Shown: one piece after another, positions 25,804 through 33,873 of the stretch
How positions within the stretch are numbered: the stretch's first letter is position 1
How the letters are laid out: every line of letters begins with the position of its first letter
Origin: Microbacterium laevaniformans
Lineage (GTDB): Bacteria > Actinomycetota > Actinomycetes > Actinomycetales > Microbacteriaceae
Length of the DNA stretch: 64,000 bases
Assembly (NCBI RefSeq): GCF_016907555.1
Contig: NZ_JAFBCE010000001.1
Location: 1,364,001-1,428,000, forward strand
Direction: 5' to 3'
Translations under genes and position numbers: made by a program
Notes under the pieces: model-generated
Told to the model about the DNA's origin: nothing
The model's database searches: none
The model's input: the letters and a program-made list of their open reading frames with translations, nothing else

Positions 25804-28800
25804 ATGCCATACGTCTCGGGTGTCGACAAGTCGGATGCCGTGATGTTCGGCCGTACTGCGGCGCAAGACCCGCAGACTCGGCCAGCGCGTTTGGCCAGGC
25901 TCGCTCGGAGCGGGAATCCGGAGCTTCGCGCGCTCGTTGCGCGCAACGCCAGCACTCCCCCGAGCGCGCTGGCCGCTCTTGCCGGCGACGGCATACTTGG
26001 CATTGTCGCCACGGTCGCCGGTAATCCCTCCACTCCTGAAGCCACGCTCGAGCGTCTCGCGAGTAGCCGGGATGAGCACGTTCGCGCGGCCGCGTTCGGA
26101 AACCCGAGCACGCCTGGTGCTGTTCTCAGGAACGTTATCAACGGCCGGGGAGTAACTCTCGCAGAAAAGGTTGCAGCGGCTGGCAATCCCGCCACACCGA
26201 TAGCGACTCTCTCCCGCCTCACCTGGCGCGACGCGCCGCTGGAAATCAAGCTGGCTGTAGCGAGGAACGCGCGCGCCTCGGCGGAGACCCTGGGGGGCTT
26301 GTTCAGTTGGCACGATCGGGAGAAGCCGAAGATGCGGGCGATTGCCCGTGCCCTTGCCGAAAATCCCGCGACCCCGACATCGACGCGAGCGTACCTGTAT
26401 GAGCAGGCTGATCTGCGCGCGCTCGTCGTGGCCACGATCCCTATGGAACCGCCTGCGAAGCGGATCTCCTATGTGCGCAACACTGGATACGTAAGCTCGG
26501 CGACTTTCGAGCTGCTCGCGAACGACAAAGACGAGGCAGTTCGCCGAGCCGTAGCGATCGCACCTGGCGCGAAGCAGGAAGTTCTCGAGCTGCTCGCTGC
26601 TGACTCTTCGGAGAGTGTCGCCGGCGTGGCGCGAGGCCGACTTGAGAAGGACGTCGTTGAGATACGGCGACTGGCGCGCGCGACGGATCCGGTGCTTCTC
26701 GAGGCCATCGCACGTAACTCGGGTACGCCGCCCGAGCTGCTGCCAGAGATCGTCCTGGCGATTCTCGACACGGCTGGTGAGGATCTTCTTCGTGACTACG
26801 CCAAGGATACGTCCGCGCCGGCCGACGTGTTGCGGCGCCTCGCACAGCATTCGAGCGCCGGTGTGCGATTCGCCGTTGCATCACGGGCAGTCGCGCCTTC
26901 GGACGTGCTAAAGATGCTCGCCCTCGATTCGGCGCCAAACATTCGCGCGGCCGCGGCTCGTGTTCAGGGAATGCCGGTCTCCAGTCTCGTCAGCCTCGTG
27001 GCTGACGCAGACAACGCCGTACGAAAATCCGTTGCAGGCAACGCGTCTATGCCGCCCGAGTTGCTGATGCGGCTCGCGGTGGATGATGCGGCCGACGTTG
27101 TCGCGGCAGTGGCAGCCAATCCGTCAGCCACGGGACCAGTGCTCTCGAAGATCGTGGGCGACCAGCTTGCTCGTAGATCGGCGCGACCTCCGAGACCCTC
27201 GTACAGCACAGCGCGTGAGGCTTTCCCACTCGATCCGCTCATATCGGCTGCAGCCAACTCGAACACACCCGCTGAGTCGATGAGCGTGCTGGTGGAGTCG
27301 GTCATGAGCGTGCTCGCGCGGGCATCGTCGTCTCGCGATGAGCGACGGCTCGCGGAGGAGGCGCAAGTATGGGCAGCCCTGGCCAAGAATGACGCAGCGC
27401 CTCCGGATGTGCTCGACGCTGTGGCGCGCGGCGCTCATCGCGAGCTTTGGATGAAGGGCGACCCTGATCGTGTGCCTCACGATCTTGAGGGGTCGCGTGA
27501 GCGGATCTTGAGCGACATCGTGGATAACCGGCGGTCCGCGGTCGGCACTCTCGAGTTCCTCAGCGACGGCGAATGGGTCGCGCGTCGGACTACGACACGC
27601 AGCGAACGTGATGACGGTCACACCATCACGTGGACGATCTGGGATGGCAGCGCAACGGCCGCCGCCAAGGCCGACATGGCGCGCAAGGTTCGGCGCGAGA
27701 TCTCTCGTCGGAGTTGGATGCGGGAGGATGGTCAGGCCGACCGGCTCGGATTTGCCGCCAATCCGGACGCATCACCGGAGATCCTCGACGAGCTCGCCAG
27801 CGATCCGGCGAGTTCAGTTCGCAGTGCAGTCGCAGCGAATCGTTCGACGCCAGCCGATGCGTTCGCGCGCCTCGCGGCGGACGCTGAGCGTTCGGTTCGC
27901 GTTGCCGCCGCAGGGGCGACGCATCCGGACGCCGCGATTCGTGAGCATGAGCGTTCCGGGTATACACGAGAGCCTCGTGAGGTCGCATACCGCGATGGGT
28001 TCGAGACATTGGCCCAAGACATCGATCCCGAAATTCGCACCGCGGTAGCGTCGAACGCGGGCGCGTTCTGGATCGCGCTCTCTGAGCCCGCTCGAAGTCG
28101 CATGGCCTTCGACGAGCACCCTTCCGTCCGAGCGGCGGTCCTTAAGTCGATCAGCTCATTGGATCACGTGTTCGGTGGCCTCGAAATCTCAGCAGCCGCG
28201 CTCGATCACATGATCAAGACGGGCAACTCAGAGACGTGGCGGACGTTGGCCGCACGCTATGGAGAGCTCCCGCTCGCGATCCTGGAACAGTTGGCGAACA
28301 CGGGAGACGCCCCGACTGCCGTACTCGTAGCGAAGGACTATTACACGAAGGGTGACCTCCTTGTCCGTCTCGCGGGATCGAACAACAAGGATGTCGTCGA
28401 GGCTGTTGCATCACGCCAGCAATTCGGAGGCGACCGCGGCAACGACGCCGCCGTCCGAAAGGCGCTGATCCGCAACCCGCACGCACCCGAGTTCTTCCTT
28501 CGACAGGTCGCATACGGCGGGACCAAAGACGAAGACATGATCAACCTCGCGATCAAACATCCAAACTTCCCGGAGTCGATGTTGATCGGATTCGCCGAGG
28601 GAACGGATCAACAGCGGATCATGGCCGCGGCGTCCAGCCGCAATCCGAAAGCGGCCGCCGCTGTCGCAGCAAACGAGCACGCATCGCTGGAGGCTCTTAC
28701 CTACGTCGCGGTTCACGGCGGGCAAGAGGCTCGAGACGCGTTGCTAGTCAACAAGATGACACCTCCCGAGTTACTGCTGCGGCTGATCGAGCAGAACGCC

Positions 28801-28809
28801 GGGCGGTAG
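25804..28809 (+). CDS. Giant LRV/HEAT-like repeat protein
   Basis: The protein of about 1,001 residues is made almost wholly of helical repeats of about 24 residues. Their pattern is VRxAVAxNPxTPxxxLxxLAxD, seen for example as VAGNPSTPEATLERLA and VAANRSTPADAFARLA. This is the leucine-rich-repeat-variant (LRV) pattern, related to HEAT repeats. I count roughly 25-30 units, degenerate near the middle (a charged insert around residues 580-640 with DGEWVARRTTTRSERDDGHTITW). There is no signal peptide, membrane helix or catalytic motif; it should be a cytoplasmic scaffold or sensor. The start is uncertain: ATG 25804 chosen, ATG 25843 and TTG 25714 possible. Divergent from the RES gene; a perfect hairpin terminator follows. 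Confidence 0.78.
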   Translation: MPYVSGVDKSDAVMFGRTAAQDPQTRPARLARLARSGNPELRALVARNASTPPSALAALAGDGILGIVATVAGNPSTPEATLERLASSRDEHVRAAAFGNPSTPGAVLRNVINGRGVTLAEKVAAAGNPATPIATLSRLTWRDAPLEIKLAVARNARASAETLGGLFSWHDREKPKMRAIARALAENPATPTSTRAYLYEQADLRALVVATIPMEPPAKRISYVRNTGYVSSATFELLANDKDEAVRRAVAIAPGAKQEVLELLAADSSESVAGVARGRLEKDVVEIRRLARATDPVLLEAIARNSGTPPELLPEIVLAILDTAGEDLLRDYAKDTSAPADVLRRLAQHSSAGVRFAVASRAVAPSDVLKMLALDSAPNIRAAAARVQGMPVSSLVSLVADADNAVRKSVAGNASMPPELLMRLAVDDAADVVAAVAANPSATGPVLSKIVGDQLARRSARPPRPSYSTAREAFPLDPLISAAANSNTPAESMSVLVESVMSVLARASSSRDERRLAEEAQVWAALAKNDAAPPDVLDAVARGAHRELWMKGDPDRVPHDLEGSRERILSDIVDNRRSAVGTLEFLSDGEWVARRTTTRSERDDGHTITWTIWDGSATAAAKADMARKVRREISRRSWMREDGQADRLGFAANPDASPEILDELASDPASSVRSAVAANRSTPADAFARLAADAERSVRVAAAGATHPDAAIREHERSGYTREPREVAYRDGFETLAQDIDPEIRTAVASNAGAFWIALSEPARSRMAFDEHPSVRAAVLKSISSLDHVFGGLEISAAALDHMIKTGNSETWRTLAARYGELPLAILEQLANTGDAPTAVLVAKDYYTKGDLLVRLAGSNNKDVVEAVASRQQFGGDRGNDAAVRKALIRNPHAPEFFLRQVAYGGTKDEDMINLAIKHPNFPESMLIGFAEGTDQQRIMAAASSRNPKAAAAVAANEHASLEALTYVAVHGGQEARDALLVNKMTPPELLLRLIEQNAGR

Positions 28810-28825
28810 ATACCTGAGACGTCTC

Positions 28826-28852
28826 TGATGGCGGTCCAGCAGACCGCCATCA
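28826..28852. terminator. Perfect 11-bp stem-loop between convergent genes
   Basis: TGATGGCGGTC (28826-28836) pairs without mismatch with 28842-28852 across a 5-base loop, followed on the plus strand by AAAAG. It lies between the stop of the repeat-protein gene and the stop of the HEPN-like gene on the other strand, so it can end transcription from both sides. Confidence 0.8.
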
Positions 28853-28885
28853 AAAGTGGTTCCAGTCGACGGCGCCTCCGCTGCG

Positions 28886-29539
28886 CTAGCGAGGTTCTTG
28901 GCGGGGCAATGCGTCGACCTCCCAATACGCGACGAAGCGTGGCTGGCGCCGCCTTCTCGATTGCGCGGTGAACCGGTCGGCGTGCTCGTGGTCAAGATCG
29001 GGGACGGGCCAGCCAGCAACGGCGTCGGGGCTTGCGTCCTGGTACTCGACGGTCATCCGCTCGGCAAGCGGTTTGATCATCTCAGACACAAGATCGCTCA
29101 TCCGGTCAATGGCTTCGGCGACGCGACGCGCTGTGGTCTGCGGAAGATTGTGGCGGATGGTGATCGGGATCACCTTGTTGACGCTGCCTTCTGGTGTGAG
29201 CGTGGCCAGTGGCAGCGACATCGACAGTTCCGACTGCGAGTGCGCGATCGTCGTGTTCCGGTAGCCGCGAATCATGTCATGCGTGTCGACCAGGTCGTCA
29301 GGGATGGGGACGTGGGCGAGCAGGCCGGACCGGACGTTGGAGTGTGCGAAGGCGCGCATGTAGGCGATCACGGCGTAGCTCGTCAGCGGCTGCCAGAGGG
29401 GCGAGTCGTGGCCCGCTTGCAACGCCTGGTCGATCGCGTCGCTCGCCTCGGATAAGTCGTCCGAGTAGGAACTCAGTTCGGCGAGCAGCCGTGAGTCGGG
29501 AGTATCGGGAAGCATCGCGACGGTCGAGCTCAGCGGCAT
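28886..29539 (-). CDS. HEPN-like helical protein
   Basis: The 217-residue protein is alpha-helical. After two helices (LLAELSSYSDDLSEASDAIDQAL and PLTSYAVIAYMRAFAHSNVR) it has DTHDMIRGYRNTTIAHSQSE, in which R94-N-x4-H100 fits the R-x4-6-H RNase motif of HEPN domains. Many HEPN proteins with RNxxxxH are RNA-cleaving effectors; some are inactive binding domains. I set the start at ATG 29539. The reading frame stays open upstream to 29689, but overlaps the NERD gene. The 16-bp spacing to that gene suggests one operon. Confidence 0.6.
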   Translation of the reverse strand: MPLSSTVAMLPDTPDSRLLAELSSYSDDLSEASDAIDQALQAGHDSPLWQPLTSYAVIAYMRAFAHSNVRSGLLAHVPIPDDLVDTHDMIRGYRNTTIAHSQSELSMSLPLATLTPEGSVNKVIPITIRHNLPQTTARRVAEAIDRMSDLVSEMIKPLAERMTVEYQDASPDAVAGWPVPDLDHEHADRFTAQSRRRRQPRFVAYWEVDALPRQEPR

Positions 29540-29555
29540 GAGTCCATCATCCGGC

Positions 29556-30359
29556 CTATCCTCCCAGGAGGGGTGCGTATGCGTTGATGGCGACAGTCGC
29601 GGCCACCGCGACGCCGCCGAGCAGAATCGCCGTTCCCCACAACATCCGAATGCGCCGTGCAGCACCCACTTCGTGGCGAAGAGCGGCAAACGCTGAGAGG
29701 TCTACGTCCGCTGGCGTGCCCGACATCGTTGCCAGCGTCTCCAGGCGCGTCAGCATTTCAGCGACGCGGTCGCGCAGGCCGGGTTCGAGCGTCGCAGCTC
29801 GGCGAGTGAGCCAGCGGACCAGTTCCGTGTCGCGGAGCACCATGACATCCGCAGGACGCTCCCGAAACGTCACGCTGCGGGCGCCGACGAGCACGATCGC
29901 CGGATGGACAGTGATGGGCTCACCTGCCATCGCCGTCAACTTCTTGGCGACCCGTTGCGCCTCGTAGCGGGAGTTGCGCAGATGGTCGGTCTTCTGTCCG
30001 TTGACAAGTATCCGCGTACTTCCGACCCAGATGCGGGCGTCCTCGTGGAACTTCGTGTTGAGCGTGAAAACTCCTGCAGGGCCGAGTACGACGTGGTCAA
30101 TGTCGCTCCCGCGCTCACCGATGGGTACGGAATGCAGGACAGTCCAGTCGGGACCGAGCTTCGCCAATCGTTCGGCGACTTGCAGCTCGCCGAGGGCACC
30201 GAGATACCACGGCCTGGAGTCTTCCGACAGCGGCGATCGACCGAAGACACGGGCGGCTCTCGACCGACGGGGCACCCCTGCTTGGGCGCGCAGGCATGCG
30301 GTGATCACTTCCGCAGCTGGGATCGCTCCGATGGCGCCGGCCGATTCGGTCGCCGTCAT
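29556..30359 (-). CDS. NERD (nuclease-related) domain protein with C-terminal membrane helix
   Basis: The 267-residue protein has a NERD domain at about 50-165: GALGELQVAERL (E58), SDIDHVVLGPAGVFTLNTKFH (D86, D88, K103) and a downstream Q/R helix. NERD is a distant PD-(D/E)xK nuclease relative; here the middle catalytic E/Q position reads N (NTK), which occurs in some actinobacterial members. A C-terminal helix (about 240-262) would anchor it to the membrane. Start ATG 30359 overlaps the stop of the small upstream gene (ATGA). Confidence 0.8.
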   Translation of the reverse strand: MTATESAGAIGAIPAAEVITACLRAQAGVPRRSRAARVFGRSPLSEDSRPWYLGALGELQVAERLAKLGPDWTVLHSVPIGERGSDIDHVVLGPAGVFTLNTKFHEDARIWVGSTRILVNGQKTDHLRNSRYEAQRVAKKLTAMAGEPITVHPAIVLVGARSVTFRERPADVMVLRDTELVRWLTRRAATLEPGLRDRVAEMLTRLETLATMSGTPADVDLSAFAALRHEVGAARRIRMLWGTAILLGGVAVAATVAINAYAPLLGG

Positions 30360-30520
30360 CGGCGGCGACGCCGGCGGTTGGGCGTGAGTTGCAGCCAAAG
30401 TGCGCCGACGATAGCCCCCACGAACAGGATCGCCGTCCACGGGTTTGCTGTGATCCCCGACCACAGCATCCCGAGCCCGGCGGCGATGCCGTCGCCGACG
30501 ACTTCCCCATAGTCGATCAT
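30356..30520 (-). CDS. 54-residue single-helix membrane protein
   Basis: ATG 30520 opens a 54-codon frame with an amphipathic N-terminus (MIDYGEVVGDGIAAGLG), one transmembrane helix (about 27-45, WTAILFVGAIVGALWLQL) and a six-arginine C-terminus that fixes a cytoplasmic end. Its stop overlaps the NERD start (ATGA), strong evidence for translation as a coupled gene. Possible small partner or anchor of the NERD protein; no homologue known to me. Confidence 0.65.
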   Translation of the reverse strand: MIDYGEVVGDGIAAGLGMLWSGITANPWTAILFVGAIVGALWLQLTPNRRRRRR

Positions 30521-30591
30521 TCGCTCAGCCTAGGGGTACGCGGCGACACAGCTGGCGAAGCGCTGGCCGAGCCTGACCCGATGAGGATCGA

Positions 30592-31560
30592 TCAGAGCGA
30601 AAGTTCGGGTCCGCGCTTGGCACGATCGGTCGTGAGCCAGCGGAAGACCGTCAACGACGATGTCGGGGATGCGACGCTTGCACGGAGGTAGCCGCGGCTG
30701 GCGAACTCCAGCGCGTGGCGACGCGGCTCTGTGTACACGTCGAGGGGCAGCATCCCGCCCCTGAATCGCGCGCGTGATACTTCGGCGACGCGCGCCCGCA
30801 ACTCGACCTCATGCTCGGCGAAGTACTCGTCGGCGATTGCGAGGATCTCGCGCACCACTCGACGGTTGTCCGAACGTTCCTGGAGGGCGTGGACCAGCTC
30901 GGGAGGAGTCGGCTCGTCCTGAGCACGGATTCGAGCGACGTCCTCACCGGAGCGCTTCTGCGCGAAGAACGCGTCGGCCGCGGCATCATTGTGGCGACGC
31001 TCCGGCGCGTGCACGCGGTGGAGTTGGCGGTCCGGCAATCCGGCGCGGGCACGGCGACGCGCCTGGCGCCTCGCTTCGTTCTCGCGTTCGCGGTAGGCCG
31101 CCCGCTGATCGGGGGTCGGTGACCAGGCCGAATCGCGGCCGGCCTCCCGGGCACGGTCGACCGCGCGTCGACGAGCCTCGTTCGCCTTGTCCGGGTCGGC
31201 AGCCTCCCGAGCGCGCCGACGTTCGGCGATCGCCTCGCGATTCCGGTGGTAGTAGTCGCGCTGAGCCTGCTTGTACGCCTCGGGATGCTTCTGCTTGTGC
31301 CGTTCGCGTGCTTGTTGTCGTTCCTCGGGGTGCTCCTTCGCCCACGCCTTCGCGCGATCGATCCCCTTCTGGCGCCGTTCCTTTTCGTCGCGCTCGCGTT
31401 GAGCCTGATCGCGCATGTACTCGCGGTTCTTGCGGCGGATCTCCTCACGGTTCCGGTCGCGGTACTCGGCGTAGTACGTCGGATGGGCGTCGTTCCATGC
31501 CTTCCGCTGCGCGGCGAGGCGCGCAGCTCGCTCTTCGTCGCGCGGCTGCGCGTCACTCAT
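30592..31560 (-). CDS. Highly charged Arg/Glu/Tyr-rich repeat protein
   Basis: In this 322-residue protein, residues 10-160 consist of imperfect repeats rich in R, E, K, A and Y (HPTYYAEYRDRNREEIRRKNREY, then HPEAYKQAQRDYYHRNREAIAERRR). They should form long charged helices. The C-terminal third is more globular (TPPELVHALQERSDNRRVVREILAIADEYF). Similar Tyr/Arg-rich tandem helices occur in phage and plasmid proteins that bind nucleic acid; that is a resemblance only. ATG 31560 overlaps the upstream gene by 8 bp. Confidence 0.65.
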   Translation of the reverse strand: MSDAQPRDEERAARLAAQRKAWNDAHPTYYAEYRDRNREEIRRKNREYMRDQAQRERDEKERRQKGIDRAKAWAKEHPEERQQARERHKQKHPEAYKQAQRDYYHRNREAIAERRRAREAADPDKANEARRRAVDRAREAGRDSAWSPTPDQRAAYRERENEARRQARRRARAGLPDRQLHRVHAPERRHNDAAADAFFAQKRSGEDVARIRAQDEPTPPELVHALQERSDNRRVVREILAIADEYFAEHEVELRARVAEVSRARFRGGMLPLDVYTEPRRHALEFASRGYLRASVASPTSSLTVFRWLTTDRAKRGPELSL

Positions 31561-31828
31561 GGCCATCCGCCGTGAGCACGCCGTCGAGCTCCGCGAGCGC
31601 CGTGAACAGCTCCTCACGCGTCGCCGTTGGGTCGGTGATCGCTCGCGCGAAGAGCCCGCCCATCCTTTCGCGTTCGGTGTCGGACACGTCACCGAGCCGT
31701 ACGAGGCACCATTCGATGTCCTCGGCGAGGCTGTAGCCCGGATCATGCGCCTCGATGCCGGGGTAGTACAGAAACGCGAGCACAGCCACGTGCTCCAGGA
31801 CAGCGTCAACGCGTTCACGATCGCTCAT
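31553..31828 (-). CDS. Small acidic ICE protein
   Basis: The 91-residue protein is acidic and helical (MSDRERVDAVLEHVAVLAFLYYPGIEAHDPGYS...EDIEWCLVRLGDVSDTE), with no recognised domain. It precedes and overlaps the basic Arg-rich protein by 8 bp, so an acidic/basic partner pair is possible (inference). ATG 31828; it faces a plus-strand small gene across 94 bp. Confidence 0.6.
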   Translation of the reverse strand: MSDRERVDAVLEHVAVLAFLYYPGIEAHDPGYSLAEDIEWCLVRLGDVSDTERERMGGLFARAITDPTATREELFTALAELDGVLTADGHE

Positions 31829-31922
31829 GGGAGAAAGGTGCGCGTACCGCGCCCAGCAGCCGCTCGGCGATGTCTGGGGCCCTTTCTACGCTCATCCGTG
31901 TTCGGCCGGAGGGGGGACGCTC

Positions 31923-32195
31923 ATGGCCGAACGGAGCCGATGGCACCCGCTACTTGCCGCGCAGGAAGGTCCGACGGGCACATGGAGCTTGCTCGACGCG
32001 TACGACCGCGTCTACGGCACCATCGAGCTGCGTCGCGTGAGCACCACCGACCTCCGCTACCGCGTCAGCGTCCGGGGCGAGGTCATCGGCTGGTCCACAA
32101 CCCTCCGCCTCGCATGTGAGCGACTGCACGCCGAGTTCCTGCGCAGCCACGGTCCGAACGGCGGACCGATCGCGAGCTGGGGCGCGGGCAAATGA
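31923..32195 (+). CDS. Small hypothetical ICE protein near integrase
   Basis: The 90-residue beta-alpha protein (WSLLDAYDRVYGTIELRRVSTTDLRYRVSVRGEVIGWSTTLRLACERLHAEFLRSHG) has a layout seen in small ICE accessory proteins. A strong GGAGGGGGGA ribosome site precedes ATG 31923. It converges on the integrase gene, 19 bp between stops. Function unknown. Confidence 0.65.
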   Translation: MAERSRWHPLLAAQEGPTGTWSLLDAYDRVYGTIELRRVSTTDLRYRVSVRGEVIGWSTTLRLACERLHAEFLRSHGPNGGPIASWGAGK

Positions 32196-32214
32196 GAGCG
32201 ATAGCCGAGAAGCC

Positions 32215-33486
32215 CTACGCTGCTTCGATGTCTTCCTGATCAAGGAAGTCGAGCGCGGGGAAGTCGGCCACGCCATCATCGTTCGAAAGCAGCGATGCAT
32301 CGGGGCTCTCGCGGCGCAGGGTCCGCTCGAGGATCCCTGCGAGCCCACGATCCACGGTGCGGTCGGGCTCGATGTAGTGCCCTTCGGTGATCGCGGTCGA
32401 TCCGTGGCCGAGGAAGGTGGCGGCAGCATTGGCGCTAGCTCCGCGTGCGATGACTGTCGCACCGGTTCGCCGATACCAGCGAAGGGTGATCCCCTCCCCT
32501 GCGAGGTCCGCCAGTTCGAGGAACGCGCGAAAGGTCCGTCGCACATTGAACGGGCTGAGAGGTTTGCCGGCGCGATTGGCAAAGATCGTCCGATGCGGCT
32601 CGCCGCTTGGGATGCCGGCGAGCCGTGCACGAAGCACGGCAGCTGCGAAGTCGGGGACCGCGATGCGGCGGATGGAGTGCTCGGTCTTGGGGTGGTCTTG
32701 CCGGACCGCTCCGCTGCCGGTGCGCAGCACGACCGTTCCTGTCACGGAGATCGTCATCCCGTTGGGACCCTCATCGACGTCGCACACGCGAAGCGCGAGG
32801 CACTCGCCAATGCGCAGCGCGGTGCCGAGGAGCACTTCGATGATGTCGCGCACCTGACCGTCGGGCTTGGGCCCCTTGACGTCGGGGCCGGTCCGCCAAC
32901 GATTGGCAGCGTCGCGGATTGCGCTGATCTGTTCGATGTTCAGCGCCTGCCGCTCGCCCTTCGGCCGCCGCAACGGACTCGTTCCCTGGACCGGGTTCCG
33001 CGGGATCGCGTCGTGTCGGAGCGCAAACGCGAAGAGCTGGTTGAGGACGGTTCGTGAGTGGTGTGCGCGAGAGAACGACGCGGCGCTCTCGGATCGGAGG
33101 AACCACTCCACGCGGCCCGTGGTGATCTCGCCAAGTGAGAAGTGCTCGAACTGCGGCCTCACTCGGAGACGGAGATCGTCGCGATAGTTCTTCTTGGTCC
33201 CGTCCGACAGATCGCGCAGCTCGAGATCCTCGAGCCACAGATCAGCGAGGTCACGGAAAGAGCTGCTCAGGTCGAGGAGGCCGCCGGCCCCAAACCCGGG
33301 CCTGTCGAGGAGACGCTCCTTCAACCTGGCTCGAGCCGCCGACTCGGTGCGCGCGGCCCCGGTCACGCGGCGCAGGCGCCCGTCGGCGTCACGAATGCGC
33401 GCGAGCGCCACGTACGAGGTGCCGCGCCTGGTGACGCTGATGGTCCCGTAGGAGCCGATCAGGGTGCGTGGCCGTCCGCCGTTCAT
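32215..33486 (-). CDS. int: Tyrosine-recombinase integrase of the ICE
   Basis: The 423-residue enzyme integrates and excises the element. It has an arm-binding N-terminal part, a SAM-like core-binding domain (about 75-165) and a catalytic domain (185-390). Active-site residues are R225 (GTALRIGE), K267 (HPKTEHSIRR), R339, H361 (LGHG) and nucleophile Y371 (GHYIE). The box-II histidine of the HxxR motif is replaced by R336 (LRWYRRTGAT). Start ATG 33486 overlaps the xis stop by 4 bp. Position beside the tRNA-Ala 3' end is typical. Confidence 0.93.
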   Translation of the reverse strand: MNGGRPRTLIGSYGTISVTRRGTSYVALARIRDADGRLRRVTGAARTESAARARLKERLLDRPGFGAGGLLDLSSSFRDLADLWLEDLELRDLSDGTKKNYRDDLRLRVRPQFEHFSLGEITTGRVEWFLRSESAASFSRAHHSRTVLNQLFAFALRHDAIPRNPVQGTSPLRRPKGERQALNIEQISAIRDAANRWRTGPDVKGPKPDGQVRDIIEVLLGTALRIGECLALRVCDVDEGPNGMTISVTGTVVLRTGSGAVRQDHPKTEHSIRRIAVPDFAAAVLRARLAGIPSGEPHRTIFANRAGKPLSPFNVRRTFRAFLELADLAGEGITLRWYRRTGATVIARGASANAAATFLGHGSTAITEGHYIEPDRTVDRGLAGILERTLRRESPDASLLSNDDGVADFPALDFLDQEDIEAA

Positions 33487-33716
33487 GCTGCGCCGCCGGC
33501 GTGACGCTGCACGTCAGCCTGTTCCATGCGCTCGACCCACGCATCGATCTCGGCCTTGCGGAACCTCAGCTGGGTGCCGACACGGAACCCGTGCGGCCCG
33601 CGCCCCTTGCTTCGGAGGTCGTAGATCGTCTGAACGGAGACCTTCAACTCGGCGGCAAGCTCAGCCAACGAGACGTAGTTCCCGAGCCCCGACTCTGAGG
33701 TGCCACCGCTATCCAT
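33483..33716 (-). CDS. xis: Excisionase (MerR-type helix-turn-helix)
   Basis: The 77-residue protein carries a winged helix-turn-helix of the excisionase class (LAELAAELKVSVQTIYDLRSKGRGPHGFRVGTQLRFRKAEIDAWVE). It would bend attachment-site DNA to favour excision. ATG 33716 begins the conserved part; a longer frame to 33824 runs into the attachment region and is less likely. Coupled to int by an ATGA overlap. Confidence 0.85.
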   Translation of the reverse strand: MDSGGTSESGLGNYVSLAELAAELKVSVQTIYDLRSKGRGPHGFRVGTQLRFRKAEIDAWVERMEQADVQRHAGGAA

Positions 33717-33873
33717 ACAGCCAAGGTGCGCGGGCGTCACCGCGTACCTTCCAGATAGCTCTAGAAGGCTCGAAAGCGCCCTGCGGCGACTCGGCGAAGT
33801 GTCCAGTAAACGACTACCAAACATTCAAACTCCCTGATCGGGGAGTGAAGTTTCGGTGCTTTACCGGGAGTTT
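33717..33873. other. Attachment-site flank between xis and tRNA-Ala
   Basis: These 157 bases must hold the integrase and excisionase binding sites and the xis-int promoter. An inverted repeat ACTCCC-n5-GGGGAGT lies around 33829-33847, and a third GGGAGTTTT copy lies at about 33866-33874 against the tRNA 3' end. These are candidate integrase arm or core sites. The core crossover itself probably lies within the tRNA 3' half. Confidence 0.5.

Noticed and set aside
25760..25843. 26-codon upstream frame with GAGGAG site ending TGATG at the repeat-protein ATG
   Set aside because: The peptide is Ser/Arg/Pro-rich and unlike a real protein; kept only as a note on the uncertain start.
25702..26850. 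Minus-strand 382-codon frame opposite the LRV protein
   Set aside because: It is a shadow of the repeat protein; no recognisable domain and no ribosome site.
1..33873. Second copy of the tRNA-Ala 3' end (other attachment site)
   Set aside because: I did not see another GGACCTGAGGGG-type segment within the element; the far end must lie outside the window.
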